The notes beneath the pieces were generated by a model, which did not search any database, was not told the origin of the DNA, and saw nothing but the letters and a program-made list of their open reading frames with translations. The translations under genes and the position numbers were made by a program. This document shows positions 21,991 through 32,993 of a stretch of 64,000 nucleotides of DNA, piece after piece. The DNA is from Portulaca oleracea (taxonomy: Eukaryota > Streptophyta > Magnoliopsida > Caryophyllales > Portulacaceae): the NCBI GenBank assembly GCA_029582165.1, contig CM055868.1, positions 17,724,391 to 17,788,390 on the forward strand, given 5' to 3'. Within the stretch, counting starts at the first letter, position 1; the number at the start of each line of letters is the position of its first letter.

Positions 21991-23119
21991 TGTGAGAACC
22001 CCTCAAGGACATTGCCCTGGCAATCGGATCTGTTTTGAATAAAAGCCAAAATTCATTTATCATGAAAGCTGAAAGAGGCTGAAGGACATTTATGTCAAGG
22101 CGCCAATGGATAAGGACATTCACGCAGAAACAGCGCCAATGGATAAGGACGTTCACGGAGAAACAACGCCAATGGATAAGGACGTTCACGCAGAAACAGG
22201 GAAGTTTTCTGGAAAACTTATATCCATTTATTCGGCGGTTTCAATATCCAACTTCTGGAAATCTCAAATCTATTTTCCATCTTATTTCTATCCAAACTAA
22301 TTGATTGCAATTACTTGACTTGTAGGAACAATCAATCAAAGATTTAGGAAGAAGATTTGATCGCGACATCCGGAAGACTCAAAGGAAAACAAATCGGAGC
22401 AAAAATGGAAGGAAGAACAAAGCACGAAGAAGGAAAGTATCAAGGGATCTCCAACGACTCTATGCTGCGACTATAAGAAGATAACCTGTTGATTGAAGAA
22501 GGTAACGATTCCACGGAAGAAATCGGGTGATACAAATCAGAAGAGAGCTTCTGTTTTGAAATCCTTCTTTGTGAGGAAGGTCGAATTCTGTGAGAGAATT
22601 CATTCGAGTGAAATCAAATTCCTTAACGGATTTAGGAATTGGTTTGTGTTGTTACAATCGACTCCTAGACGGACTTTGGATCGATTTGAGTTTGCACCGA
22701 ATCTGTGTGTGGTGTGTGAGTTTACCCAGAAACTTTGTTCGCAGTTTTAGGTTCGATCAAACCCTAAGGACATTGACCTTGGGCATTTCTCTGGTTCGCT
22801 ATTCACCGCAAAGGCCATTCATCGTAGTACCGAGAAGCTTCATTGCAAAGGCCCTTTACCGTAGACAATAAGAAGCATCCATTGTAAGGCGCTTAGTTCT
22901 TTGTAATACCTAAGGTCCTTTACCTTAGGTTATCTTTCTGATCAGTGCAATAAAGGAGGTTATTCAGTTTATTTATTTTGCCCTTTATTCATTCTATCTC
23001 TATTCTGTGTGAAGGAAGTTCTCAGTCTGTTTAGACCGAAAACCTAACGTCCTTGTCAAGTTGTGATTTGTGCAGAAAAGTTCAGTAACCCTATTCACCC
23101 CCCCTCTAGGGTTCTTTCA
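21991..23119 (+). repeat. Copia 3' LTR
   Basis: Same termini and same triple 33-bp repeat (22102-22200) as the 5' LTR, nine bases shorter. Followed by the CTTTC duplication at 23120-23124. Confidence 0.9.
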
Positions 23120-24341
23120 CTTTCCTACTGTTTTACAAAATTTTTATATATATTATGTATATTAAAGTTCAAATATTTTGGAGTTATGTTACTATTATGG
23201 GACTATTACATATTTATATCATTATTACGTTATTATCAAATTCTCTACCTAAAATGGTTTAATTTATTGACCAGAAGTGGTAGCTTTTAGACCTTGGTTG
23301 GCTTAAGGTAGAAACTTTAACCTTAGACACTATTTAGTGTCAAATTAGGACCCCGGGATCGAATGGTGAAAGTTAGAACCGATTTTGCAAATTTAATCGA
23401 AACCGGTAACGGGACAGTTTTGATGGGGTCTAAAGATCGGGTCACCACGGTTAGTGTATTTGTCTTTTGATCGAACCCTTTGGACTGGAGCTTCCCTTAG
23501 ATGTTAGCTTTAATAGGAATTTTACGGACCGGACGTTAGAATTTTATAAGTCGAGTTGTACCCCGATTACCAGACCTAGGTCAGATCTGGACAGGTTGGG
23601 AAGATGACGGTTTTATAGAACCTTAAAGTGTGTATTGGGTCTCAAGTTCAACTTAAGAGTTTTAGTAGACATCTCGAGGTTTCCGAAAAGTCCAAAACCA
23701 GACCCATAGGATATCGGGAAGTCAAGTTACGATCCTTTTTGTGTGGATGCTATAATTTGTCTTGTTATGTGAAATTGTTAATAAATGTGTTGTTGATTGA
23801 AAAGGTTTACTTGGTATTATTATGCGATTACTTGGAATGTGTTAGGTAATTTAAAGTGTAAATTCATGATTGATAGGAACCTATAGGGTTCCTAGGGGAA
23901 GGTTAGTTAGAAGGTAGTTAATACTAACTTCGAAGGGCGCGTTTTGATTAGAATAATTATTCTATTTTAGGCCCAAGCTAACTCGCGTCGTTAGTGAGCT
24001 CAAGTGTGTTCGTTTTGCTGTGAAGTGAAGTTAACCAGGTAATGTTTATGCTCTAATCCCCATCGGGATGCTCTTTAAATGTGTTTTAATGTTTTCTAAT
24101 CAGTTTTGAGAATTGCATCCCGAAAGGAGACTTTTGTGGAACTGTGACCATCTGTTTTGGATAACTGTGCGTTTTTTTTGTTGTGATTATTGATTTATGA
24201 GTTGAGGAAATTGAGATGGTCTTTTATTAGTGGTTTTATTATTGATTTTGTTAAACCTGGGTTGAGTTTGACTTGAGAGCTGTGAGATGAGATTGCATAA
24301 GATACTAATAACTCAAGTGAAACATTAAGCGGGTTTATTTG

Positions 24342-24658
24342 GTCGTAGCCTGTGGTAGGCAAAGGGTCTGGGACCCTGGTCGTAGCCTGTGGTAGGCGGA
24401 AATATGAACTCTTGATTTTCTGGTCGTAGCCTGTGGTAGGCAAAGGGTCTGGGACCCTAGTCGTAGCCTGTGGTAGGCAAAGGGTCTGGGACCCTGGTCG
24501 TAGCCTGTGGTAGGCGGAAATGTGAACTCTTGATTCTGGTCGTAGCCTGTGGTAGGCAAAGGGTCTGGGACCCTGGTCGTAGCCTTTGGTAGGCAGAAAT
24601 GTGAACTTTTGATAATTCTGGTCGTAGCCTGTGGTAGGCAGAGGATCTGGGATCCGGT
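24342..24658. repeat. Minisatellite in the Tekay solo LTR
   Basis: Eight units starting GGTCGTAGCCTGTGGTAGGC, of two types: A of about 37 bp with AAAGGGTCTGGGACCC and B of about 43 bp with AAATATGAACTCTTGATT. The order is A B A A B A B A-like. Each holds the small dyad GCCT-N5-AGGC. Other LTR copies have a different repeat at this place (see 41208-41500). Confidence 0.9.
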
Positions 24659-25310
24659 CTGATGTTCGTTACTTTAAGGGATATGACATGCCGCCCGCAT
24701 AATAAAATGGATTGGTTGGGTTGAGGAGAATAGTTAAGGGTTAAAGGTTTTGTAGAATGGTTTGAGTGTTTTCCCCCTTTCCCTTAAATGAGTTGAAATG
24801 AATTTGAATTGTTTGTAACGGTTGGGGGTAGACATTATTGAGTTTTCCCACTCATTTTTGTAATGTTTTGTTTTCAGGTGAAGAGCTATATGCTGGGGAT
24901 GGGAATTAGAAGTGATGATGGCGTACCTAGTAGTTGTCTTTCATTTTGTTTTTCAATTGAGAAAGTTTTGGAGTTAAGTTGAGTTGTTTTGTTTTCGGAT
25001 TTGAAGTTGATAGTTTGGTTGTAATTTGAAGAGCGGTTGCTAGTTTCCTTCTTGCCTTGTATTCCTTCGGGGATACGGCAGTAACGCCCAAATAAAAGAA
25101 AAAAAAATGAGACTTCCGCTAAGTTTTGTCTGTTAACGTTAGTTTGACTTTGACTTTTCTATAATTGAATTTACGGGGCGTAACAATACATCATAATAAA
25201 AATTAATAATTAACTATACCTAAAAATATATACATATATACATCATAATTAGTTATAACTAAAATAAAGAATATATAATAGTAATAGTATCAATAATAAT
25301 AATAGTATCA

Positions 25311-25346
<36 letters not shown>

Positions 25347-25397
25347 GCGTGCTATAGCGCTATGCATCGAAAATTTTCAAAAAATTTACCGAAATTA

Positions 25398-25476
25398 GGC
25401 GTCTGTTTTCCCGCCAAACAGACGCCCAAATTATTGAAAGTGAAAATGGCATCTGTTTGGCGGGAAAACAGACGCC
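25398..25476. repeat. CACTA subterminal nested hairpins
   Basis: Arms at 25398-25426 and 25448-25476 each carry GGCGTCTGTTTT and its inverse, so each arm can fold on itself or pair with the other. Confidence 0.8.
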
Positions 25477-25493
25477 ATTTTTGACAGCCTGCC

Positions 25494-25500
25494 TATATAA
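25494..25500 (+). promoter_or_regulatory. Possible TATA box in the CACTA element
   Basis: TATATAA preceded by the hairpin array and followed by a pyrimidine-rich leader. No convincing ORF follows, so this may be the remains of the parent element's promoter. Weak evidence. Confidence 0.3.
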
Positions 25501-26380
25501 ACCGAAGCCCTCAAACTTCCCTCCGAATTTTTCCCTCCCATCTCCATTTCATTTATCTCATCTTCTCTCATCAATTCTCTCATTTCCCCTAACCTTCAAA
25601 ACACCTCAAATCCATCCAAGATTAATGAATTGAAGATTGAACATTGGAGAGTGAAGATTGAAGATACAAGATTGAAGATTGAAAAATCAAGATTGAAAAA
25701 TATTGAAGTCATATATTAATTGTAATTTAGGTTTTTATTTTGTTTGTATCATTTAAGTTAGTAAAAATCATCATTAATAAAGTTGTATTATATATTTTTT
25801 TATTTGTTAAAATATATATTCATTATCATTTTATTGTTGTTATTTCTATAAAATGTATATATATAAATATATATATGAAATTGTACATACATGAATTGCA
25901 AATATATATCATTTATTATTATATAAAATGTATTTATTTTCATTATTATTTTCATTATTAATGTCTCCACAATTCTTATTAAACAATTTAATTACAAATA
26001 CAAAAATTTAATTTTTACGCTTTATTTTATAATTAGAACACTCAAAATATACTATTTATTCTAATTATTTTCATTATTGAAATGCACGTTTTTTTTGTTT
26101 ATGTAACCCAAAATCGGCGTCTGTTTTGGATGAAACAGACGCTGCTTTATAAAAATGTCTGCTTTATGCCGCATACACGATTTTGGTCTGACACTACCAT
26201 CGGAGTCTGCAATAATTTTGGCGTCTGATTCACACAGACGCTAATTACAGACGTTTTTTTAAAAATGGCGTACTAGGTTTTGGCGTCCGTTTTAATCAGA
26301 CGCCAAAACCATTTTGGCTTCTGTTTACTCCCATATCAGACGCCAATTCCAGACGTTTTTTGGCACCAATTTTACTAGTG

Positions 26381-26398
26381 CACACACACACACACACA
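26381..26398. repeat. (CA)n microsatellite at the CACTA right junction
   Basis: Nine CA units; the first three bases are the target duplication CAC. The left side has ATCACAC, so the transposon probably entered a short CA repeat in or beside the LINE 5' end. Confidence 0.8.
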
Positions 26399-26699
26399 TA
26401 TGACTCAACATCCTTTGATAAATTGCACGAGGATATGTGAATAAGTTTATTGGACATGCATAACAAGTTGTTTCTTGGGGTAAGCTGGCTATCAATTCTG
26501 AATTTTGAAGTCATGTTTGTATTGGAGATTTGCTTTCTTACTTGCTTTGATTACTAAAGATGTAGAGCTTTGACAGATTATTCACATTAATTTCCTTGCT
26601 AAAGCCAACCATCAGCTACAGTTAGAGTCTTTCCTGTGATAATGTATTCTAATCTTGATCTGTTTATTCAATTGGTTATAGTATCTTTATCATGGCATG
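26399..26699. other. Intergenic DNA, nothing recognised
   Basis: AT-rich unique sequence without a supported gene. Confidence 0.6.
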
Positions 26700-26700
26700 T

Positions 26701-26894
26701 TAGGCATCGTTCTTTAATACAATGGAATTGTGGTGCAGGAAGTTGCGTTGCGGTGAGTTGCGGTAGGTTGCGGTGAGTTGCAGTAAGTTGCGGTGGAAAA
26801 TAATAAATGAGTGTTGATATTAGTAAAAAGGTAAATAGCAGATTGTGGTAGATTGCGGTAAATTGCGGTAACGCATAAAAGAAACAGTGCCTTA
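26701..26894. mobile_element. Short hAT-like MITE with GCGGT core, copy 1
   Basis: The ends TTAGGCATCGTTCTTTAA and AAAAGAAACAGTGCCTTA are imperfect inverted repeats. The interior has at least seven copies of TTGCGGTRRG-like units. It is related to 30203-30447. No clear 8-bp duplication was found, so superfamily assignment is tentative. Confidence 0.6.
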
Positions 26895-28149
26895 GCTATG
26901 GTTCTGAGACTTCTTACTGAAGCTACCAATCAAAGCAAACTACTGTAACATAACTTGGTTCACATCGAGGGCCAGCAACACACGATGGTAGCCAAGTACA
27001 GCCCATACGGAAAACTGCTGCTGGTGCTACAAAATCTTGTTGGCAAGACAATACGTTAACTCGGTTAAGTCAAAGACAAAGATTGCAATCTTTGGATGAG
27101 TTGTTGCTATTATTACGACTTAGCTTCTGCAACCCCTCCTAATTTCTAAATAAAAGTCATGTATAAATTTATTTTGAGAAGCCAAACGGAGCCCATTCAT
27201 TGCACAGGCATTGCCACTAGTATTTTATCAAAAAGGGTAAGTGGAAGAATCAATTAATTTCTTTATTTAACCTTGCCCCTTTGTCTATAATTTATCTCTA
27301 AAATAAATATATAATAAAATGACCTATTTGTTATGATGTAGAACATTTGGAATAGAAATAGAAAATGTAAACAAATATTTTTTACCTGTTGATTAGAAAC
27401 TTTTTTAAAAAGTTAGATATTGAATATGATAATAAAATCTGTATATTTTCAGCCACTAATTACCAAAAAGGAGTTGGTACGTAGTAAGAAATTTTTTAAA
27501 TAAATTTTTATTTTCATTGGTAATATTAATTTTCATTTTCATTTATGTTATAAATTTTCATCTCCTATATGCAAATTGGAGAGCAACTTGATTCTGAAAA
27601 TCAAAATATTAATCTTTTTGTTTGGCTCTTGCAGAGAGTGAATACCCTGTTGTTGCTATGTAATTTGGGCAGTTGTGTACTTTAATTTGTTGTTCCAATG
27701 TATATTTGGCCCATTTTCAAGTTGAGCTGATTGCTTTTGTTGTGCTCTTTAGAACTTTTCAGTTGGATGAAATAAATTTGACTTAGTAGCCACTAATTAT
27801 CAAAAAAATTATCTATATTATTAATATAGCCCCTATTCTTTAATAAGGTACAGTGTGATACCACAACTCACTATAACACTCAATATTCTTCCATAATTCA
27901 CAATATTTTACCACAATCATTACCAATATATCTCCTCTAACTTTCACATCCATCTAGTCATCTATTACACCAACCACACTTTCCACAAAGTTTACTATAT
28001 CATTCCACATCTTAATGCACTTTATACAATTTCACCATATTAGACCATTTCTGCTGAAAAATTGGTGAAGAATATCATTATCATTACGACATTACCTATA
28101 ATAAAAAGGACAGTTTTGTTTTCTTGTTGTTGTGGACCCTGCTAACTTG
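26895..28149. other. Intergenic DNA, no supported gene
   Basis: AT-rich. Short open frames have no recognisable domain. The GC-richer part at 26900-27130 might be an old exon or transposon fragment, but nothing in it could be identified. Confidence 0.5.
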
Positions 28150-28510
28150 GCTACCACAAATTTATTCTTTTATCCTTAAGCAAAATATAATAACAAGCTG
28201 TTACAAGCAGTTTGTCTGCGTGTCTGCTTTGTAGCTTGTGTTCACACACAATTTTACTCTTTTACCCTCGAATACAATATAATAATAAACAGCTTTTATG
28301 CCTACCTGGCTTGAAACTTGTGCTCACAAAGAATTTACTATTTTGCCCCTAAATATAATATAAAAATAAGGAGATTGTCTTGTAGCTTATGTTTGCATTC
28401 AAATTTACCATTTTATCCTCGGATACAATATTAAAACAAACGATTAATTTGCTTTGTATCTTATATTCACACTTGGATTTATTTGTCCTCTAGAATCGAA
28501 TACAATAACT
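28150..28510. repeat. Degenerate tandem repeat of about 70-90 bp units
   Basis: Four to five divergent units, each with TTTACYnTTTTRYCC, AATACAATATAATAA, and a GTAGCTTGTGTTCACA-like end. Unit length drifts and units are well diverged, so the array is old. Confidence 0.65.
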
Positions 28511-29040
28511 AAGGATCTAACATCAATCCAAAATTATGTTATTAGACCTATCAATTCAAATGTGAGGGTTAAATACAAATTGTGTGTATATTTGGTAAAG
28601 GCCATTACAAGTCATGTGTATTTTCGGTCAGACAATTTTGACATTAAAATATGTATCACTGTATCCAGATTTAGGTAAAAACTGATAATTTTAATAGTTG
28701 CAAAGGCCATGTTGTTTTAGAGTGTAAAATACTTGGAGGCTGAGAACGGTGGAATAGAGTGGGTGGTACGGTTAAATACATGAATTTTTTAAATATAGTT
28801 TATAATTTTTAATAAGGAATTATGAGTAATGAAAGTCACATTATTCATAATATTTATTAAATATATAAATGTTTAAATATATATGTATTATGAAAGGTAA
28901 GAGAGTATAAATAGTGTAAAAAAGTAACATAAAAAAGCGTGAAAAAGTTTTTTAAAAAAATTGTGAATGATAGGATAAATTTATCATTTTTTTCGATAAC
29001 TTGCTAGACAAAAAAGGTTAAGAAGGCATAAAAAATGTTA
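28511..29040. other. AT-rich intergenic DNA
   Basis: No supported gene or repeat boundary seen. Confidence 0.5.
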
Positions 29041-29399
29041 CAAGATCGCAAAACAGCGGAATAGCAAGAGTCCAGCAAACAAAAAAGCAGCACAAAACGC
29101 TACAGAAAGATCACGTACAACAAAACATTAAGAAAACAGCTATTTAACAAGACTCTTCTTTTGTTCCAGCATATCATCTCTGAAGGCCTTAGTCACAATC
29201 TCATGATCCTCTCGCAACAATTTCAACAAACCCACAATCTTCGCCGCTCTCCGAGCCTCCTCATCCAGTCTGTCCTAGGAGAAATCCACTGCATTCAAAG
29301 ATCTTTCAGTAGTACTATCAACCACATCTTTACTGTTAGAATTGTAGCTTCGAGAAAGCTTCTTCAATCCTTTAACATGTCTAGGACCACTAGAGCGGA

Positions 29400-30060
29400 C
29401 CCTACACGAAACTCTACTTACCAGCCTCCATTTGAGTTCCACAATAAGTCCATATTCCTTTTTTGTCAGCTCTTGACTTCGAATACTTTATGAAAAGAGT
29501 CCTCAATACCAAGTGCTGAACAACAAAGCACCTCATCAACTGCTCTTTCAGACACGTCACTAACAGTGCGTTCACAATCAGAACAAACCACTGTATAAGC
29601 ACCAACCTTACAACTGACAATAGAGTATCTCAAACGAACATCTTTATAGGGATACTTAAAAACCTTAGGAACAACTGAAGGAAGAAGATTAGAGAAGGTA
29701 ACTGAACCATTTGACGCAGGAGAATTCACACAATCACCATCAACAACCTTCACACCAACCTGCTTAACCTTAGGAACCCCAATCCAAATTTCAGAGCCCC
29801 TCCTAGAAAAAGGAACGGACCATTGTTTCTTGTAAAATTTTGTCCAAGCAACACCCAAAGCAAACCCGCTACACATCCAACAATTTAATGCAAGGATAAT
29901 ATTAGAACCCACTTCCTAATCCTTGAAACGAACAAAATCATACCTCTTACCATTTCGCGCCACCTTACTAGGAATGTATGAATCAACTAGGCAACAACAG
30001 TACCGAACTTCATAAACAGGTTTCTCAACTAAGTATTGCTAACCCCAACCAGCAAGTTGT
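29400..30060 (-). pseudogene. Decayed ORF with RRM-like N-terminus
   Basis: The longest frame is 29912-29466 (148 residues). Upstream on the minus strand, across one frameshift and two stops, lie VGVSNT and LRNLFMKFGTVV, then the RNP1-like KRYDFVRFKD, then SNIILALNCWM; this order resembles an RNA recognition motif. The later part has KVVDGDCVNS and a region around YSIVSCKVGAYTVVC. Plant LINE-type ORF1 proteins with an N-terminal RRM have this layout, so a transposon origin is likely, but a decayed host gene is not excluded. No partner ORF is seen. Confidence 0.4.
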
Positions 30061-30202
30061 CTACAAACAAAGAGAATAAGAGAAAAGATGGAATTAAAGT
30101 TAAAAGTAGAGGGATGAAAGTGCAAAGAAGGAGGCGAGTGATAGAAGACGACAAAACGTGGTAAGTTTAGAGTGGCAGCCACCTGTCTACCACTCCGTTG
30201 GT

Positions 30203-30447
30203 TTAAGACCCCGTCCTTTTACACGGCTGACATGCTGCGGTGCCACACCGCACCGCAATTTTCCATATTCCACCACGATCCACCACGATCCACCATAACC
30301 CACCACAATCTACTTTTTCCAATTTATTTTTTTTTTATTAAAAGTTAAACTTTTCATATCCTACCACAACCCACCACAAGTTTTCTCAATCCACCACATT
30401 TCCTCCATACCGCACTTAAGCGAGCCAAATAAAAGAAGGGGGCCTAA
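30203..30447. mobile_element. Short hAT-like MITE, copy 2, next to the UPF0114 promoter
   Basis: The ends TTAAGACCCCGTCCTTTTA and AAAAGAAGGGGGCCTAA form imperfect inverted repeats. The core has CCACCACGATCC units and GCGGTGCGG/CCGCACCGC, the complement of the core in 26701-26894. It ends 166 bp before the gene's start codon. Target duplication not resolved. Confidence 0.6.
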
Positions 30448-30613
30448 ATATGGAGCGTCACTTTTTCTCCTCCGTACTAAATAGCCAAGATTCATTCCCC
30501 TATACAGAAAAGCCAGTCTTCCCCCGTCCCATCAAAAAAGATAGAAAAGTTGAGGTGACCAAATACAAATACGTACGGGGTTGATTCAATTCTGTGGAAT
30601 AAATTAATCAAGA

Positions 30614-31249
30614 ATGGGAGCTGCCAGATTAGTGGCCAGGTCCATTGATCATATGGTTCGGGTTCAGGTCCAGGTACCCTGTTGTTCAGGTACACATTCC
30701 GATCCCCCGCCGTCGTGGATGAAGGATACCACCACCGGAAAGAATGGAAGTAAATGGCCATCGCCGATGTGGTTGGTTGGGGGGAACAACAGTAAAACTA
30801 GTGCGCCGGAGATGGCTGCACAAACACAAACTCATCCTCATCCTCAACTAGGCGATGTACTTCCGGCTGCTTGGGCCAACGTCGCCGATGTCGTCGCACA
30901 TCTTGCCCGCTTGCTCCAATCTAGAAAACCCACCAAGGCCCAACTCCAAATGCTCATTGAAAGGGTAATCTTACGTTCACTAATAAATTACTACTGCTAG
31001 TAATTCAATACCATTATTCATACTCATTTGGTGCATGTAAACAATTCATTTTTTTGGCCGCTTTTTCTTACGTTTTGTTCACTCAAACTCTTAGCCAAAA
31101 TATTAATTATTAAGTGTTTTTCTTGCTTTTTAAAATTAATCTTTAATCATACTATTTTGGTTGTATATTACTGGTCTATTTGACAAAAATTTAAAAGTAT
31201 TATGAGAGGAAAAATAGTTAAAATGATAATTTTTATAGGACGGATGGAG

Positions 31250-31291
<42 letters not shown>

Positions 31292-32993
31292 AATGTTATT
31301 TTTTAAATATTGTTTTAATACTAATTTGAATTAATACTATATTTATTAAAAAATATGTTGGGAACTATATATATATTACAATTTTTTAAAAAAAATTTTT
31401 CCTATGATTTAATGATTATAGATAAAGATATCGTAAGAGATGTACATATATATGATTTTACAATCATATAATTCAAACTAGTATAAAAAAATATTTGTAT
31501 TATGAAGTATATATGACTTATGATTGTACAGTTTTTTTTTTATTTTTTAACAGTGATCTTAATTATTAAAGGTATATTGATGATTCTTATAATTTATGTT
31601 CATCCTCTAAATAGTTGAAAAAGATTTTTTTTTTTTTCCGACTTAGATAGCAGAGCTAGGGCTAAAGTAAAATACTTTGTTAAACTTCCTCTTCTCCTTT
31701 TTCATGTGGTAGTAGGCAGCGAACGTTTTGTAAATGTCGGATCAATTGGAATCAATCACTCTAAATTGCAGAATTTAAGGATAAGATTACTACATTGGAC
31801 CCCTTGTTGGGTGGGATTTGAAAGTATTGATTTTGATTTTGATTATTATAATTTACTACTAAAAATATTTTTAATTAGATTAATTAATATAAACTGTCCC
31901 ACAAATTGCAGAGGTCATAAAAAACCTAGTTTTGATTCAGAATACATGTCATTGTCGTTAATCTTGTATAATGTAACAGTAATGTGGGAAGTGACAATGG
32001 TATTTGAAATGGGGTGTAGGGCATGATGGATTGCAGATTCTTTACATTGCTAGCAGTTGCAGGCTCTCTACTCGGCTCCATCTTGTGCTTTGTCGAGGTA
32101 ATTACCCCTACAATTAATATCCATCTTAATTGGATCCCCTTTGATTCTGGCTACCTACCTCCATCTTTTTAGTTTCCTAATTATCTTTGTTTCTCTTTGC
32201 TATTTACATTACAGGGATCCGTTATGGTTTCTAAATCCTACTTCAACATCTTCCTGGCTTTATCTCACAGATCAGATGTGGGATCCGTTGCACACTTGCT
32301 GATTGAAGCCGTAGGTACGTTAACCAGTACTTGTAATTTTATCGGCTTATCAAGGAACTTAACTTTGTGAAGAAAATCATTTCGGTTAACTTGTTTAGCA
32401 ACTTCTAATTAACCTATGGAGAGATTGTTACCATTCTAATCCGCCACGAGTTACTGATACTGAAAGTTGCATTTTGTGCACTAATTTCTGATGGAGATGT
32501 TCAATGTGCTGTGGGATGCAGATATGTTTATAATAGAAACGGCTATGCTTATGTTTGGGATGGGATTGCATACCATGTTTGTTGTATCTGAAAGCACAGA
32601 AAAAAGTCGGCAGCACATACCTCAGTCCAATTTGTTTGGCCTTTTTTCTCTCAAGGTTGGTTACCAACTTATGCATTCCTTATTCTCATTCAACACAACA
32701 TTCTCATTCAACACAACATTCTCATTCGAAAAAGTGGGCAGAAAATTGATCACTTATATATGAAGCTAAGTTTATGATTTTGAATGCAGACGATGCGGCG
32801 ACGGGTGGAGTTGCAGTCATTGTCACAGGCAAAGTCGAGAATCGGACATGCTGTGATGATGATTCTTCAAGTTGGGATTTTGGAGAAATTCAAGAACATA
32901 CCACTGGTAACTGGCCTGGACTTGGCCTGTTTTGCTGGAGCCGTCGTAGTTTCCTCAGCATGTATATTTGTTCTAGCAAAACTTTCCGCTTGA
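30614..32993 (+). CDS. UPF0114-family membrane protein, five exons
   Basis: Predicted exons: 30614-30964, 32020-32097, 32215-32314, 32522-32655, 32790-32993. All introns are GT-AG and phases join to 289 codons including the stop. Exon 1 (117 residues) is low in family conservation and looks like an organelle-targeting N-terminus (MGAARLVARS, Ser/Arg-rich); plastid location is inferred. The conserved part starts DCRFFTLLAVAGSLLGSILC. It has four hydrophobic segments: the one above, IIETAMLMFGMGLHTMFVV, a weaker one around SYFNIFLALS, and a C-terminal GLDLACFAGAVVVSSACIF. SNLFGLFSLK and SRIGHAVMMIL are family hallmarks. UPF0114 proteins have no settled biochemical function. It is the only host gene here. 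Confidence 0.85.
31252..31289. repeat. (TA)n microsatellite in intron 1
   Basis: About 19 TA units, preceded by GGACGGATGGAGTA, which resembles a degraded Stowaway MITE end (GGGACGGAGGGAGTA). A matching left end was not found. Confidence 0.8.

Larger units (their letters stand above)
18804..23119 (+). mobile_element. Copia element with gag only, nested in the solo LTR
   Basis: 4316 bp with LTRs of 1138 and 1129 bp, an iMet-type primer site, gag, a second small ORF, and a PPT. The internal region is only about 2 kb and has no protease, integrase or reverse transcriptase, so the copy is non-autonomous. LTRs match closely with small indels, suggesting a fairly young insertion; I could not compute a divergence. 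Confidence 0.9.
17575..25185 (+). mobile_element. Tekay/Del-type solo LTR inside the CACTA element
   Basis: Begins TGTAAAACTCCGAAAAATCC and ends GGGGCGTAACA, the same termini as the LTRs at 48018 and 58557. Flanked by ATACA at 17570-17574 and 25186-25190. Without the nested Copia element it is about 3.29 kb, similar to the other LTRs of this family. No internal region or second LTR is present, so it is a solo LTR left by LTR-LTR recombination. Confidence 0.9.
16184..26380. mobile_element. Non-autonomous CACTA (En/Spm-type) transposon hosting nested LTR elements
   Basis: The left end CACTAGTAGAATTGGTGCC and right end GGCACCAATTTTACTAGTG are inverted repeats, flanked by CAC at 16181-16183 and 26381-26383 (the 3-bp duplication expected of CACTA elements). 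Without the nested LTR insertion it is about 2.58 kb and has no TNP1- or TNP2-like frame. Subterminal regions are full of GGCGTCTGTTT and its complement in direct and inverted copies, the expected transposase-binding arrays. Confidence 0.9.

Noticed and set aside
24195..24559. Repetitive protein PTTGYDQ encoded by the minisatellite (minus strand)
   Set aside because: Repeat units are not multiples of three throughout, there is no start context, and the array lies in a solo LTR.
24342..24658. CRISPR-like array of repeats
   Set aside because: Units are contiguous and of only two types without unique spacers, in plant DNA; it is a minisatellite.
28454..28678. Small ORF in the intergenic region
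   Set aside because: Overlaps the degenerate tandem repeat, AT-rich, no domain or splice context.
26701..30447. One large DNA transposon with GCGGT-rich inverted ends
   Set aside because: Each GCGGT block has its own pair of inverted termini, so two separate MITEs explain it better.
31230..31251. Stowaway MITE in intron 1
   Set aside because: Only one degraded end was seen; no partner terminus or TA duplication could be established.
31700..32019. Alternative upstream coding exon in intron 1 of the UPF0114 gene
   Set aside because: The open frame there does not join in phase to exon 2 and lacks family motifs; the direct exon 1 to exon 2 join is phase-consistent.
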